From an uncultured Lachnospiraceae bacterium (GTDB taxonomy: Bacteria; Bacillota; Clostridia; Lachnospirales; Lachnospiraceae): a stretch of 64,000 nucleotides of DNA. Under the pieces are notes generated by a model. That model saw nothing but the letters and a program-made list of their open reading frames with translations. It was not told where the DNA came from and searched no databases. The position numbers and the translations under genes were made by a program. Positions 22,844 through 35,248 of the stretch are shown here, one piece after another; within the stretch, counting starts at the first letter, position 1, and every line of letters starts with the position of its first letter. The stretch covers positions 1 to 64,000 of the forward strand of contig CALWES010000006.1 of NCBI GenBank assembly GCA_944377405.1. The letters are read 5' to 3'.

Positions 22844-23756
22844 AAAGTTTCTCCTTATAGATTCCTCTTCTGATCATATCCCTGATGGCTTCTTCCACAT
22901 GGGCCCGGTCTTCCTGGTAGGTCATGCCGTACCAGCGGTCATGGGTGGGCAGCACCCTTACGGTGGCCTTTCCTTCCTTTACCAGATCATCGATCACCAT
23001 GGGAAGCAGGTACTCTGCCTTCAGGTCTCCCTCCTGTACCTGATCCAGGAATGCGGGGAAGCGGTCCTTTAAGACCTTTATTATGGAAGCGGGCAGGCCC
23101 CACATGTTCATGGAGACCACATCCTCTTCGGAAAGGGTCACGTCCTTTCCGCCGGCCTTGCCTGTGACAACTCCGTCCTTCTTTCCTACCTCGTAGGTCT
23201 CCGTAACGGAAATGAGGTTTTCATCCTCATCCACCTTGCAGACACCCCGGGCAACGGTGCCGTTCTCCGACAGGGTATTTCCAAGGATAAATCCCGCCAT
23301 GCAAAGGTCCAGCTTGTCCCCCTGCTCCTTCATGTCATTTACCAGGTAATCGTGGACCTTCCGGAAGCCGTCTGCTCCGTAAAAGTCGTCTGCGTTGATC
23401 ACGATAAAGGGGCAGTCGATGAGATCCCTGGCTGCAAGGACCGCCTGGGCAGTTCCCCAGGGCTTCGTCCTGCCCTCCGGCAGGCTGTAGCCCTCCGGCA
23501 GATCCTGCAGGTCCTGATAGGCATAGGCTACCTTCGCCACCTTCTCGATGCGGCTGCCGATAACCTCCCGGAATTCCTCCTCGATGTCCTTGCGGATGAT
23601 GAAGATCACCTTGTTGAATCCGGCCTCCAGGGCATCATGGATGCTGTAATCCATGATGATCTCTCCGCCGGGGCCTACCTTGGCCAGCTGCTTGATGCCT
23701 GCACCATAGCGGGAGCCGATGCCTGCCGCCATGATGACCAGTGCTGTTTCCTTCAT
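22836..23756 (-). CDS. Sugar-phosphate nucleotidyltransferase-like protein
   Basis: 306 residues with a nucleotidyl-transferase fold. The N-terminal loop ALVIMAAGIGSRYGAGIKQL matches the NTP-binding GXGXRXXXXXPK motif, though it reads GIGSRYGAGIKQL. KPWGTAQAVLAARDLI and PFIVINADDFYG give the substrate and metal-binding Asp sites. Family members attach NMP to a sugar or choline phosphate. It heads an operon with DUF5711 and a ROK kinase. GGAGG precedes the ATG, and a stable hairpin stands just before this ribosome site. Which sugar is activated is unknown. Confidence 0.85.
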   Translation of the reverse strand: MKETALVIMAAGIGSRYGAGIKQLAKVGPGGEIIMDYSIHDALEAGFNKVIFIIRKDIEEEFREVIGSRIEKVAKVAYAYQDLQDLPEGYSLPEGRTKPWGTAQAVLAARDLIDCPFIVINADDFYGADGFRKVHDYLVNDMKEQGDKLDLCMAGFILGNTLSENGTVARGVCKVDEDENLISVTETYEVGKKDGVVTGKAGGKDVTLSEEDVVSMNMWGLPASIIKVLKDRFPAFLDQVQEGDLKAEYLLPMVIDDLVKEGKATVRVLPTHDRWYGMTYQEDRAHVEEAIRDMIRRGIYKEKLFG

Positions 23757-23774
23757 GTTTTTTTCCTCCGATAC

Positions 23775-23799
23775 CGGCAGGACCCAAAAGGCCCTGCCG
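23775..23799 (-). promoter_or_regulatory. Hairpin in the leader just before the nucleotidyltransferase ribosome site
   Basis: CGGCAGG (23775-23781) and CCTGCCG (23793-23799) form a GC-rich hairpin with CC/GG inner pairs and an AAAA loop. It ends about 10 bases before GGAGG. No T run follows on the minus strand, so it is more likely a leader or RNA-stability element than a terminator. Confidence 0.45.
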
Positions 23800-23849
23800 C
23801 ATTTTCATATGCTCTTATTATAAGCTCTGCGCTATGTTTGGGCAAGCAA

Positions 23850-23875
23850 AAAAGCAGGCGCTGCCGCCTGCTTTT
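23850..23875. terminator. Terminator of the V-ATPase operon
   Basis: AAAAGCAGGCG (23850-23860) and CGCCTGCTTTT (23865-23875) are perfect complements around a 4-base loop, with A/T runs on both sides. It lies 27 bases past the subunit D stop. Confidence 0.92.
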
Positions 23876-23901
23876 CTGAACCCCTTTTGGGGGATATGTT
23901 T

Positions 23902-24621
23902 TTATTCTGCCGTCTTCGCCGGCTCCTCTCTTTCGATCTCCACATGGTGCTCTGCCAGTGTATCCTCTTTTTCGGAATACTTGTGGGCTTCTTCCAGCAT
24001 CATGTCCTTGACCTTCATGAGTCTTGCCTGGGAGCTTCTCTCCGCCTCGTCCAGCTTCATGGTGATATACCGGATGTTTTCTTGGGCCTGGGGTATCATT
24101 ACGTGCTCCAGTGCGTTTACACGCCGCCGGGTCTTCTCGATCTCGGAAGCCATCAGCTGGCAGGATTTCTCGCACTCAGCAAGCTTCAGCATGTCCGGAA
24201 GGATGTCTGCAATGCTCTTGACAGCTCCGTCCAGATCTGAGGAGGTAAAGGCAAGTCCGTAAGAATAGATGTCGTTGCTGTCGGAGGTCCTGGTTTTATA
24301 GGAAAACTGAGGAACTTCCACGGACATCACGTTCTTCTGGGAGGCCTCAAGGTATACTTCCTGCTTCGGTGCCATCAGGGCAACGTTCAGGCTTTCCGCA
24401 TTCATACCGGCTCTTGCCAGTACGAAGTTGCGGTTGCAGTCCTTGATGCTTGCTTCCACCTTTTCGCGAAGGGCTTTGTTTTCCCTGACGAGGATCAGGA
24501 ACTGACGCATCAGCTCGTCCCGCTTATCCTTCAGCAGCTTGTGGCCGCGAAGGGCGGTTCTGAGCTTGTTCTTCTGCTTCGTAAGCTCCATTCTCGTAGG
24601 ATTGACCTGTGTCTGTGCCAT
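23902..24621 (-). CDS. ntpD: V-type ATPase subunit D (central shaft)
   Basis: 239 residues. The N-terminal helix MAQTQVNPTRMELTKQKNKL and the long C-terminal coiled coil (RRVNALEHVMIPQAQENIRY) are the marks of subunit D, the shaft that turns inside the A3B3 head and drives the membrane ring through C. The middle part is the usual beta-hairpin region. It is a little longer than E. hirae NtpD, with an acidic Glu-rich tail. It is the last gene of the nine-gene operon, 75 bases after B, followed by a strong terminator. Confidence 0.95.
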   Translation of the reverse strand: MAQTQVNPTRMELTKQKNKLRTALRGHKLLKDKRDELMRQFLILVRENKALREKVEASIKDCNRNFVLARAGMNAESLNVALMAPKQEVYLEASQKNVMSVEVPQFSYKTRTSDSNDIYSYGLAFTSSDLDGAVKSIADILPDMLKLAECEKSCQLMASEIEKTRRRVNALEHVMIPQAQENIRYITMKLDEAERSSQARLMKVKDMMLEEAHKYSEKEDTLAEHHVEIEREEPAKTAE

Positions 24622-24696
24622 TTCTTCTCCCTTTCAGACCGGAAACCCCTTTCCGGGTCCCCGGAATCCCTGCGGGAATCTATCCCGCCATTCGCA

Positions 24697-26076
24697 TTAC
24701 TCCTCGTAAGGCTTGTAGTACTTCTCGATGAAGGTGTCCTTGATACGCTTCAGCTCTGACTTCGGCAGGATGCCCAGAAGCTTCCAGCCAAGGTCCAGGG
24801 TCTCTTCGATATCACGGTTGGTGGTGTAGCCCTGAGATACATACTGCTTTTCGAACTCGTCTGCGAACTTCGCATAGAGCTTATCCATATCCGTAAGAGC
24901 TGCCTCACCAAGCACTACCATCAGCTCCTTTGCGTCCTTACCACGGGAGTAAGCTGCGAAGAGCTGGTTCATGGTATCTGCATGATCCTCACGGGTCTTG
25001 CCGACACCGATACCCTTATCCTTCAGACGGGACAGGGACGGAAGAACGTCGATAGGCGGTGCAATGGCCTTTCTGTAAAGCTCACGGGACAGGATGATCT
25101 GACCCTCGGTGATATATCCCGTAAGGTCCGGGATCGGGTGGGTCTTATCGTCCTCAGGCATGGTCAGGATCGGCATCATGGTGATGGAACCGTTCTTTCC
25201 GATCTGACGTCCTGCACGCTCATACATGGTAGCCAGGTCGGTGTACATGTATCCCGGGTAACCACGACGTCCCGGAACTTCCTTACGTGCTGCAGAGATC
25301 TCACGGAGAGAGTCTGCATAGTTGGTGATATCCGTAAGGATGACAAGGACGTGCATGCCCTTTTCGAATGCAAGATATTCCGCAGCGGTCAGAGCCATCT
25401 TCGGGGTGGATACACGTTCTACTGCCGGGTCGTTTGCCAGGTTCAGGAACATGACCGCACGGTCGATAGCGCCGGTCTCACGGAAGGAATTCATGAAGAA
25501 GTTTGCTTCCTCGAAGGTGATACCCATGGCCGCGAATACAACGGCGAAGGGCTCTGAGGTACCGCGAACCTTTGCCTGTCTTGCGATCTGCGCTGCCAGG
25601 TTGGCATGGGGCAGACCGGAGCAGGAGAAGATGGGGAGCTTCTGTCCACGAACCAGGGTGTTCAGACCGTCAATGGCGGAAACACCGGTCTGGATGAACT
25701 CCTCCGGATAGTTTCTGGCTGCCGGGTTGATGGGCAGGCCGTTGATATCCATACGCTTTTCAGGAAGGATCTCCGGACCGCCGTCGATGGGACGTCCCAG
25801 TCCGTCGAAGATACGTCCCAGCATATCCTCAGATACACCGAGCTCCATGCTTCTTCCGAAGAATCTTACCTTGGATGAATCGAGGTTGATACCGGTGGAA
25901 GCCTCGAAGAGCTGTACCAGGGCATTTCCCTCATCTATTTCCAGGACCTTGCAGCGGCGTCTGTCGCCGTTGGCAAGCTCGATCTCACCAAGCTCATCAT
26001 AGGTTACGCCTTCAACGCCTCTTACAAGCATCAGAGGACCTGCAACCTCCTGTATTGTCCTATACTCCTTAGGCAT
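24697..26076 (-). CDS. ntpB: V-type ATPase subunit B (non-catalytic head subunit)
   Basis: 459 residues, normal length. It opens with [18 protein letters not shown] and has [15 protein letters not shown] and [20 protein letters not shown], where the P-loop Lys of catalytic subunits is missing, as in all B subunits. [16 protein letters not shown] and [19 protein letters not shown] are classic B motifs. It alternates with A in the hexameric head and supplies part of each nucleotide site. The ATG follows the stop of A directly (26077/26076), with the ribosome site inside the end of A, so translation is coupled. Confidence 0.97.
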   Translation of the reverse strand: MPKEYRTIQEVAGPLMLVRGVEGVTYDELGEIELANGDRRRCKVLEIDEGNALVQLFEASTGINLDSSKVRFFGRSMELGVSEDMLGRIFDGLGRPIDGGPEILPEKRMDINGLPINPAARNYPEEFIQTGVSAIDGLNTLVRGQKLPIFSCSGLPHANLAAQIARQAKVRGTSEPFAVVFAAMGITFEEANFFMNSFRETGAIDRAVMFLNLANDPAVERVSTPKMALTAAEYLAFEKGMHVLVILTDITNYADSLREISAARKEVPGRRGYPGYMYTDLATMYERAGRQIGKNGSITMMPILTMPEDDKTHPIPDLTGYITEGQIILSRELYRKAIAPPIDVLPSLSRLKDKGIGVGKTREDHADTMNQLFAAYSRGKDAKELMVVLGEAALTDMDKLYAKFADEFEKQYVSQGYTTNRDIEETLDLGWKLLGILPKSELKRIKDTFIEKYYKPYEE

Positions 26077-27849
26077 TTAGAAGTCCTCCTTTCTTGCAAC
26101 CGCTTCTGCGCATTCCTTCTTAAGCTCTGCAATGATCCTATCGTACTCTGCGTTGATGCCGGCCTCTTCCACGTATTTGAAACGACCGATGGCCTCACGG
26201 CAGGGAAGTGCTACCAGATCATCTACCTTTGCGCCCTCAGAAAGTGCAGCCTTTGCCTCCCGGTAGTAGTCCAGGATCAGCTGCATCATCAGGTGCTGCT
26301 TCGGCATGGAGGTGTAGGTATCCACGTCATTGAATGCGTTCTGATGCAGATAGTCCTCACGGATGGAGCGGGCTGCCTCCAGCTTCAGACGGTCAGGTGC
26401 GGAAAGTGCATCCATACCTACCAGCTGTACGATCTCATTCAGCTCTGACTCTTCCTGCAGAAGTCCCATCATCTCCGTACGAAGCTGTGTCCAGTCTTCC
26501 GCGGTGTTGTCGTTGAACCACTTCTCCATGTTGTCAAGATACAGGGAGTAGGAGCTCAGCCAGTTGATGGCGGGGAAGTGTCTCTTGTATGCCAGAGAGG
26601 AATCCAGGGACCAGAATACCTTAACGATACGCAGGGTTGCCTGGGTTACGGGCTCTGAAATATCACCGCCGGCGGGAGAAACGGCTCCGATAACGGAAAG
26701 GGCTCCTTCTCTGCCTTCCTTACCAAGGGAGATCACGCGGCCGGCTCTCTCATAGAACTGTGCCAGACGGGATCCCAGGTATGCGGGGTATCCTTCCTCA
26801 CCGGGCATCTCCTCCAGACGTCCGGACATCTCACGAAGGGCCTCTGCCCAACGGGAGGTGGAGTCTGCCATAAGTGCTACGGAGTAACCCATGTCACGGA
26901 AGTACTCTGCAATGGTGATTCCTGTATAGATAGATGCCTCTCGAGCCGCAACAGGCATATCGGAGGTATTTGCGATCAGAACGGTTCTCTCCATCAGGGA
27001 CTTGCCTGTCCGGGGATCCTTCAGCTCCGGGAACTCGTTCAGAACGTCCGTCATCTCGTTTCCACGCTCGCCGCAGCCGATGTATACCACGATGTCTGCA
27101 TCTGCCCACTTTGCAAGCTGATGCTGAACGACAGTCTTACCGGAACCGAAGGGTCCGGGTACTGCTGCGGTACCGCCCTTTGCGATGGGGAAGAAGGTAT
27201 CGATAACTCTCTGTCCCGTGATCAGAGGCATATCCGGAGAAAGCTTTCTTGCATAGGGTCTTCCGGTACGTACCGGCCACTTCTGCATCAGCTGGATCTT
27301 CGTCTCGCCCTTCTCACCGTTGATGGAGGCGATGTCCTCTGTTACGGTATAGTCGCCTTCCTTAAGACCTGTGATGGTTCCCTTCAATCCGTTGGGTACC
27401 ATGATCTTGTGAAGGACTACTTCAGTTTCCTGTACAGTACCGATGATGTCTCCGCCTTCTACCTCTGCGCCCTCGGCAACAGTGGGAACGAAGTGCCACT
27501 TCTTCTCTCTGTCCAGAGATTCAACCTCAACGCCTCTCTGAAGCAGGTTGGAGTTGGTCTTCTCTCTGATCTTCTCCAGAGGTCTCTGGATACCATCATA
27601 GATACTGCTGATCAGTCCGGGTCCCAGCTCTACGGACATGGGAACGCCAGTGGATACGACCGGCTCTCCGGGACCAAGTCCGGAGGTCTCCTCGTATACC
27701 TGAACGGAAGCAAGATCCCCGTGCATCTCAATGATCTCACCGATCAGATGCTTGTCCGAAACGCGCACAACGTCGAACATGTTGGCGTCGCGCATTCCCT
27801 TGGCAATAACCAGGGGTCCGGCTACCTTCTTTATAACACCTTTACTCAT
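26077..27849 (-). CDS. ntpA: V-type ATPase subunit A (catalytic)
   Basis: 590 residues, normal for the family. [17 protein letters not shown] is the P-loop that hydrolyses or makes [15 protein letters not shown] (Glu activating water nearby), the A-specific bulge region, and [29 protein letters not shown] follow (quoted in part: [13 protein letters not shown]). I start it at ATG 27849 ([14 protein letters not shown]) with AAGGAGAT nine bases upstream; the open frame to 27927 only covers the gap to subunit F. It sits between F and B in the same order as ntpG-A-B in Enterococcus hirae. Confidence 0.97.
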   Translation of the reverse strand: MSKGVIKKVAGPLVIAKGMRDANMFDVVRVSDKHLIGEIIEMHGDLASVQVYEETSGLGPGEPVVSTGVPMSVELGPGLISSIYDGIQRPLEKIREKTNSNLLQRGVEVESLDREKKWHFVPTVAEGAEVEGGDIIGTVQETEVVLHKIMVPNGLKGTITGLKEGDYTVTEDIASINGEKGETKIQLMQKWPVRTGRPYARKLSPDMPLITGQRVIDTFFPIAKGGTAAVPGPFGSGKTVVQHQLAKWADADIVVYIGCGERGNEMTDVLNEFPELKDPRTGKSLMERTVLIANTSDMPVAAREASIYTGITIAEYFRDMGYSVALMADSTSRWAEALREMSGRLEEMPGEEGYPAYLGSRLAQFYERAGRVISLGKEGREGALSVIGAVSPAGGDISEPVTQATLRIVKVFWSLDSSLAYKRHFPAINWLSSYSLYLDNMEKWFNDNTAEDWTQLRTEMMGLLQEESELNEIVQLVGMDALSAPDRLKLEAARSIREDYLHQNAFNDVDTYTSMPKQHLMMQLILDYYREAKAALSEGAKVDDLVALPCREAIGRFKYVEEAGINAEYDRIIAELKKECAEAVARKEDF

Positions 27850-27913
27850 TTCTGTTTGATCTCCTTTAAGAAGTCCGAGCAACGGGCCGCCTTGGCGGCT
27901 CGGATCTCTTTCG

Positions 27914-28234
27914 TTACTCGTTGCCAAATATGATATCTGAACCGACTGCCTGCTCTACAGACCGCTTGACCGCCTGTATGCCTCTGCCCGTGTTGCCGGA
28001 AATACCCGGTATCAGGATAATGGCCGGAAGCCTTCTTTCAGAATAATAGTTGATTTCCTTTTCCAGCTTTGCTGCAAGGGCCTCAGTGATATAGACCACT
28101 GCGTAGTTCCCTTCCACCAGCTCCTTCAGCTTTGCGGAGGCCGCATCGGCGTCCGTGATCGGGAAGGGCTCAAGTCCCACTGCTGCGAAGCCATATATGC
28201 TGTCACGGTCGCCCATCACTGCTATCTTATACAT
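27914..28234 (-). CDS. ntpG: V-type ATPase subunit F
   Basis: 106 residues, typical for subunit F (called NtpG in E. hirae), which binds the D shaft. [20 protein letters not shown] and [14 protein letters not shown] are the family motifs. The ATG at 28234 overlaps the end of subunit C by 8 bases; a GTG at 28243 in frame is less likely. Coupled to C upstream and followed by A after 64 bases. Confidence 0.95.
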   Translation of the reverse strand: MYKIAVMGDRDSIYGFAAVGLEPFPITDADAASAKLKELVEGNYAVVYITEALAAKLEKEINYYSERRLPAIILIPGISGNTGRGIQAVKRSVEQAVGSDIIFGNE

Positions 28235-29213
28235 ATGTCTCACGCACCCTTTCCCTGATCACATCCTCCGGAAAACCGTTTTCCTTTGCCAAAAGGATGA
28301 TCCTTACGGATTTGATCTCGTTTTCTCTTGCCAGTATATATGCCGCGATCGGTCCAAGACCGAAGGCATTGTAAAGCTGCGGCTTCATACGTCTGATCAC
28401 CAGGTTGTCTCCCCAGCGTTCAAAGGCTGCCGGAGATTTCTTGACTTCCTCCACGGCATCCACATAGTCTGTGGTGGAGAGATAGGAGCAGATCGCTTCC
28501 TCTCCCTGCAGTGCCGCGTTGGTCAGAGCGTTGATCTCTACCGTGTCGCAGGGGCAGAGGGCCTTCTGTAAGAACTCCCTGTCCTTGCCGGTGGCTGCCG
28601 CCCGCACCGCGATCTTGATGTCCGCGCTGGCAACGGTCAGCTCCGCATACATGTCGAGAAATTCATCTCCGCTCTTTCTGCCTGCTTCCCTGACTGCCTC
28701 AAGGCAGGCACGGTCGATAATGATATCACACAGCTGTCCGTCTCCCGTATGCAGGAAGGCCTCGTGGGCCGCCTGGGCCGGTTCCTTCATGCTGTCAGGC
28801 AGATCTCCGTAGCTGCGCTCCCTGATGGCCTTCCGGATCCCCTCCGGGTCGATGGTGGATTCGCTGATGTAGATGCCCGGGTAGTCATACTCCATGGTGG
28901 ATTCCTTGATGGCAGCCTTCAGATTGTTATAATCTGCAGAAAGCCGGAATACATCGAATATGGTCTTCTCCGGGACAAGCTCGTCGATCAGCTCCCACAT
29001 CTTCTCGCGTTCCTTCGCCAGCATTTCCTCCGGCGCGGCCGCACTGGAATTTTCATCTCCCCAGCCTTTCTCCGAAAGGATCTGGACGCATTCCGCCACA
29101 TCCTTTGCTGCGATCAGCTGATCCATCACCGACTGGTTCAGAAGCTTAAGCTCCGCTCCGCGGATCCGCGCTACGGCATATACATAGTTTTTATCTATAT
29201 AAGCTCCTGTCAT
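28227..29213 (-). CDS. ntpC: V-type ATPase subunit C
   Basis: 328 residues. Subunit C is a funnel-shaped helical protein that joins the shaft D to the rotor ring K. The N terminus YIDKNYVYAVARIRGAELKLL, KAAIKESTMEYDYPGI and FGLGPIAAYILARENEIKSV (quoted in part: GPIAAYILARENEIKSV) are typical of the AC39/V-ATPase C family. It ends as the subunit F gene begins. Length and motifs are normal. Confidence 0.94.
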   Translation of the reverse strand: MTGAYIDKNYVYAVARIRGAELKLLNQSVMDQLIAAKDVAECVQILSEKGWGDENSSAAAPEEMLAKEREKMWELIDELVPEKTIFDVFRLSADYNNLKAAIKESTMEYDYPGIYISESTIDPEGIRKAIRERSYGDLPDSMKEPAQAAHEAFLHTGDGQLCDIIIDRACLEAVREAGRKSGDEFLDMYAELTVASADIKIAVRAAATGKDREFLQKALCPCDTVEINALTNAALQGEEAICSYLSTTDYVDAVEEVKKSPAAFERWGDNLVIRRMKPQLYNAFGLGPIAAYILARENEIKSVRIILLAKENGFPEDVIRERVRETYV

Positions 29214-29232
29214 TTACTCACTCCTTCTGGTT

Positions 29233-29826
29233 TTACGCGAACAATACTTTCTGTACCTGATCCTGTAAAACCTCAATACTGTCGTCAATCAGAGCCTGAA
29301 ATGAACAGTTTTCCTCAATGCCGCCGTAATTCAGGACAAATCCGCCGTCAATGGGTGCAGCCGTCTTGGCAAGGGCAATGCTTCCGCCCTTCTCGCCTGC
29401 AAGCTTGGAAAGCTCGCTTACGAAGTTCTGGGGAAGTCTTGCAAGGTCCTTCTCGTTGAAGGCGATCTCGCCGTCTCTTCCCAGCATATTCTTTGCAAAG
29501 AGCTGCTTCAGGACATCAAAGTAAGCCGCATCGTCCAGGCCGAGAAGCTTCTCTCTGGCCTGTGCGATGATCTCATTGATCAGTTCCTGCTTTTTCTGAA
29601 GGAGGATCTGCTTTTTCCTTAATGCTGCAGAGGATTCGCCTCTCTCAAGGATGTTCTGGACTTCCGTTTCTGATTTTTTTGCAATACGATCGCACTCTGC
29701 TTTGGTCTTTGCTTCCATATCAGCCTTAAGGGTCTCCGCCTCTGCCTTTGCAGCGTCGGCTACCGCTTTTACTTCTGTTTCCGCTTCTGACCTGATGTGA
29801 CCGATGATTTTATCAAGTCCGCTCAT
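29233..29826 (-). CDS. ntpE: V-type ATPase subunit E (peripheral stalk)
   Basis: 197 residues. An N-terminal long charged helix (IIGHIRSEAETEVKAVADA, about 1-95) would pair with subunit H/G in the peripheral stalk; the C-terminal globular part (from about 100) binds the head. The length matches NtpE. It follows K by 46 bases and precedes C by 19. The sequence is diverged but position and coiled-coil layout make the call safe. Confidence 0.9.
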   Translation of the reverse strand: MSGLDKIIGHIRSEAETEVKAVADAAKAEAETLKADMEAKTKAECDRIAKKSETEVQNILERGESSAALRKKQILLQKKQELINEIIAQAREKLLGLDDAAYFDVLKQLFAKNMLGRDGEIAFNEKDLARLPQNFVSELSKLAGEKGGSIALAKTAAPIDGGFVLNYGGIEENCSFQALIDDSIEVLQDQVQKVLFA

Positions 29827-29872
29827 CTTTTTCTCCTTCCTTCCTTTTTATTCAGTATTTACAAGCCGCCGC

Positions 29873-32376
<2,504 letters not shown>

Positions 32377-32458
32377 ACCAGTTTCCTCCTCTCCTTTCAT
32401 AATTTTGTGAAATCTGGATAACGGGAAGGGGCAAAGCCTCCCCGCGCTGTCTGCGAGA

Positions 32459-32770
32459 TCAGTTCAGAAGCGACTTAAGAACAGCGTCTACCGCTTCCCC
32501 TGCTTTGGAAGCAACAGACGCCTTAAGGGCCTCGACCTCATCTCCGGCTGAAGCTTCAGCTTTTTCAACGATCTGCTTCGCCTTCTCCTCGGCCTCGGAA
32601 GCTTTTCCTTTTGCTACTGAAAGTGCTTCGTCTACGCCGCGCTTGTAAGCAGCCTGAGCCGCAGCCTTCGCTTCTTTTACAAGCTGGTCGGCCTGACCTT
32701 TGGCTTCATCAAGTGCCTGCTGGCCTGCGGTCTCGGCTTCCTTGATCGCATCGATGATTTCTTTTGCCAT
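32459..32770 (-). CDS. ntpF: V-type ATPase subunit H/G (peripheral stalk coiled coil)
   Basis: 103 residues, nearly all one Ala/Glu/Lys-rich amphipathic helix (MAKEIIDAIKEAETAGQQAL, then ADQLVKEAKAAAQAAYKRG). It corresponds to NtpF of E. hirae (subunit H/G elsewhere), which pairs with E. It is the first gene of the operon, with GGGGAGG eight bases upstream and a strong promoter 35 bases before the start. The operon order F-I-K-E-C-G-A-B-D in NtpX naming is the same as in E. hirae, without the later H and J genes. Confidence 0.9.
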   Translation of the reverse strand: MAKEIIDAIKEAETAGQQALDEAKGQADQLVKEAKAAAQAAYKRGVDEALSVAKGKASEAEEKAKQIVEKAEASAGDEVEALKASVASKAGEAVDAVLKSLLN

Positions 32771-32804
32771 ATTTAACCTCCCCTATACAGTGTTGGTAAA
32801 AAAC

Positions 32805-32833
32805 ATTATATCGGTTTTTTATGTATTTTTCAA
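32805..32833 (-). promoter_or_regulatory. Promoter of the V-ATPase operon
   Basis: TTGAAA (32833-32828) and TATAAT (32810-32805) are separated by 17 bases, 35 bases before the first start codon. It is the only strong promoter seen for the nine genes. Confidence 0.85.
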
Positions 32834-33234
32834 CGTGCAATATATTTCGCAAGGCCTCGGGGCTGGTCAATTTCTCTAATTTTGGAGAATCTTTCCCGGG
32901 CTTTTTCGTCGTTCCATCCCCCTCGGCCTTTTCCTCCCCTTCTTCCTTTAATCTAATCAAGATCACAATTTCCCCTGTCATTTTTGATATTTTTTTATCA
33001 ATTATGAAATTTTTCACCTTCTGCCTTCTTCCGGGGCAGCGGCTGTCCCTGGAAAGCCCAGGCCCTTCCTGGCACCCTTCCTGTTATTCCCGTTCTTTTG
33101 CACAAAAGTTCTGCCCATGATTTTTTTTTCACAAAATGTTATTCGTTTAACATTTTTTTTATTCTCTTTTCAGAGTTTCTTCATATATTCCCCTTTTTTG
33201 CCTCTTTTTCCCATTCATAACCTGGGGTTTTATC
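32834..33234. other. Gene-free, pyrimidine-rich stretch between V-ATPase and MATE genes
   Basis: The plus strand is strikingly C/T-rich with long T runs. It holds no gene I can support. An AT-rich hairpin, AAAATGTTA/TAACATTTT (33133-33141 and 33148-33156) followed by more T, lies within it and could be a further terminator. A short open frame on the minus strand crosses the V-ATPase promoter and is probably chance. Confidence 0.6.
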
Positions 33235-33290
33235 AAAAAAACTCCCGGCCCCATGATGCTTTTGCGCATCCCAGGCCAGGAGTTTTTTTT
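33235..33290. terminator. Bidirectional terminator after the MATE gene
   Basis: AAACTCC-GGCC (to 33250) pairs with GGCC-GGAGTTT (33274-33285) with one mismatch and an inner GATGC/GCATC stem. A and T runs flank both sides. Confidence 0.88.
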
Positions 33291-33319
33291 CATTTCCTGT
33301 TCTTTTTCTCCGTAAAGAT

Positions 33320-34672
33320 CTACAGACGCCGGAGGAGCCGCCGTCCTGCGGTAAAATAGAGCACCACGGACAGGCAGGGTCCCAGGATGTCCGAGGCGGG
33401 CTCGCAGTAGAAGATCCTTCCCACGCCGAAAAGGGCCGGCAGAAGGAAAACGCAGCTGAAGTAGATCAGCTTCCGCCAGGCGGACAGGGCAAAGGCATAT
33501 TTGTAGATGCCCATTCCCGTAAATCCGTCTACAATGACATACTGAACCGCCAGCAGGGGAACTCCCAGGGTGTAAAGCCGGATGATCCTGGCAGTCATCT
33601 CCACGTATTCCGGATCTCTGGTAAAGATATAGATGAAATACTGGGGAATGGTCTGGGCCAGGAGGAACATCACCATGCAGAAACAGAAGCTCAGCACCAG
33701 GATCCATTTCTGGGCCTTCAGGATCTTGTCCGGCCGCCGGGCGCCGTAGTTATAGCCCAGGATCGTCTGGGTCCCACCGGTGATGCCCCCAAGGGGCATG
33801 GTGATGATCAGCATGAAGGACTGCAGGATGGTGTTGCAGGTAAGAAGCATGTCTCCCATGCCCCCTGCTCCGTATTTTGTGATCATGGCATTCAGGGAGA
33901 TCAGCATCACATTGTCAAAGGCAATGATCAGAAAAGGAGTAAGGCCCACCATGAATACATTCCGGATGATCTTCGGATCCAGTCTGGTCCTTCGGATCCG
34001 CAGCGCCGGTTTTTTACTGAAGAGGAAGCCCAGCACATAGATACAGCTTGCCAGCTGGGACAGGACCGTGGCGATGGCTGCCCCCGCCACATTCATATTC
34101 AGCAAAAAAATAAAGATGGGATCCAGTATGATGTTCAACGCCGCTCCCAGGAGCACCGACTGCATGGCTGTCCTGGAATAGCCCTGGCAGATAATGAACT
34201 GATTCATGCCCGTGGAAAGAAGGGCGAATACGGTCCCCGCCAGGTAGAAGGTCATGTACTCATCCGCATAGGAGAAGGTGGCCTCGGAGGCTCCGAACCA
34301 CCACAGCAGCCGGTCCTTCAGCAGATAGGACACCGCCATCACCACCAGGGCAATGGCCGTAAGGAACAGAAAGCAGTTGGACAGGATCTGCTCCGCTTCC
34401 TTTTCCCGCTTCGCCCCCAGGCGGATGCTCACCAGGGGGCCGCCCCCGATGCCCACCATGGAGGCAAAGGCGGAAATCATGGTGACGATGGGGCCGCAGA
34501 TCCCTACTCCTGCCAGGGCCATCTCCCCGATCTCCGGAATATTTCCGATATACATCCTGTCCACAATACTGTACAGGACGCTTACAAACTGGGCCACCAT
34601 GCTTGGGAGGGCCAGTCCCAGCACCAGGCCACGGATATTGTCGCTGTCAAGCTTTGTGGTCATTCCCCTCAT
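33320..34672 (-). CDS. MATE-family multidrug/Na+ antiporter
   Basis: 450 residues, twelve predicted membrane helices in two related halves, both starting with a MATE-like segment (LALPSMVAQFVSVLYSIVDR with YIGN after it; VGLTPFLIIAFDNVMLISLN). PLGGITGGTQTILGYNYGARRPDK is the second-half hallmark (quoted in part: GGTQTILGYNYGARRPDK). These proteins export cationic drugs or metabolites in exchange for Na+ or H+. AAGGAG lies eleven bases before the ATG. It follows the GNAT gene by 15 bases on the same strand. Substrate unknown. Confidence 0.92.
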   Translation of the reverse strand: MRGMTTKLDSDNIRGLVLGLALPSMVAQFVSVLYSIVDRMYIGNIPEIGEMALAGVGICGPIVTMISAFASMVGIGGGPLVSIRLGAKREKEAEQILSNCFLFLTAIALVVMAVSYLLKDRLLWWFGASEATFSYADEYMTFYLAGTVFALLSTGMNQFIICQGYSRTAMQSVLLGAALNIILDPIFIFLLNMNVAGAAIATVLSQLASCIYVLGFLFSKKPALRIRRTRLDPKIIRNVFMVGLTPFLIIAFDNVMLISLNAMITKYGAGGMGDMLLTCNTILQSFMLIITMPLGGITGGTQTILGYNYGARRPDKILKAQKWILVLSFCFCMVMFLLAQTIPQYFIYIFTRDPEYVEMTARIIRLYTLGVPLLAVQYVIVDGFTGMGIYKYAFALSAWRKLIYFSCVFLLPALFGVGRIFYCEPASDILGPCLSVVLYFTAGRRLLRRL

Positions 34673-34687
34673 ATCCGCATCAGCTCC

Positions 34688-35221
34688 TTAAAAATCGATC
34701 CTCATGTCATACCAGGTCTCACCGCCCCATACGGAGGCGGAGACTCCCAGGTTCCGGAAGCCGAAGCTGCTGTAGTAGGGAATCAGGAAGTCGTGGCAGG
34801 TAAGGCCCACGCCCCTGCGCCCTTCCCTGCGGGCATTTTCGATCAGCCTTCTGAGGAGCATTCCCGCATAGCCTCTATGGCGGTACTGGGGACGGACGTC
34901 CAGTCCCAGGATCATCAGGTAGGCTCCATCCGGCTTATGCTCCACGATATCCGTAAACATCTCATCGGTGATGGTCTCCCGGTCCGTGGCGATGTCGTTC
35001 ACAAAGCCCACGATGGTGTCCTTCCCATCCTCTCCCCTCTCCCGCAGAAGCAGGAAATGGTCCGGCGCCATGGTCAGACGCTTTATAAAGTGCTCCCTGG
35101 CACAGGCCTCATTGGGAGGGAAGCAGATATGTTCGATCTCGTTGATCTCCTCCAGATCCTCCAGGGAGCCCCGGCTGAAGTACATATTTGCCGGCAGCTC
35201 CCGCTTTTCCATTTCACTCAT
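34688..35221 (-). CDS. GNAT-family N-acetyltransferase
   Basis: 177 residues. The acetyl-CoA loop is DVRPQYRHRGYAGMLLRRLI (motif A Q/R-x-x-G-x-G/A, with RHRGYA). A C-terminal strand pattern, IPYYSSFGFRNLGVS, is also typical. The N-terminal part EINEIEHICFPPNEACAREH resembles acetylases of small amines or antibiotics, such as arylalkylamine acetyltransferases. It lies 27 bases after the rlmI-like gene and 15 before the MATE gene. Substrate unknown. Confidence 0.87.
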   Translation of the reverse strand: MSEMEKRELPANMYFSRGSLEDLEEINEIEHICFPPNEACAREHFIKRLTMAPDHFLLLRERGEDGKDTIVGFVNDIATDRETITDEMFTDIVEHKPDGAYLMILGLDVRPQYRHRGYAGMLLRRLIENARREGRRGVGLTCHDFLIPYYSSFGFRNLGVSASVWGGETWYDMRIDF

Positions 35222-35248
35222 CGTATGTTCACCCCTTGTGTTTCTTTC

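Noticed and set aside
32709..33017. Minus-strand open frame of 102 codons upstream of the V-ATPase operon
   Set aside because: It spans the operon's promoter and runs into the first subunit gene out of frame. It has no recognisable motif and a charged, low-complexity composition.
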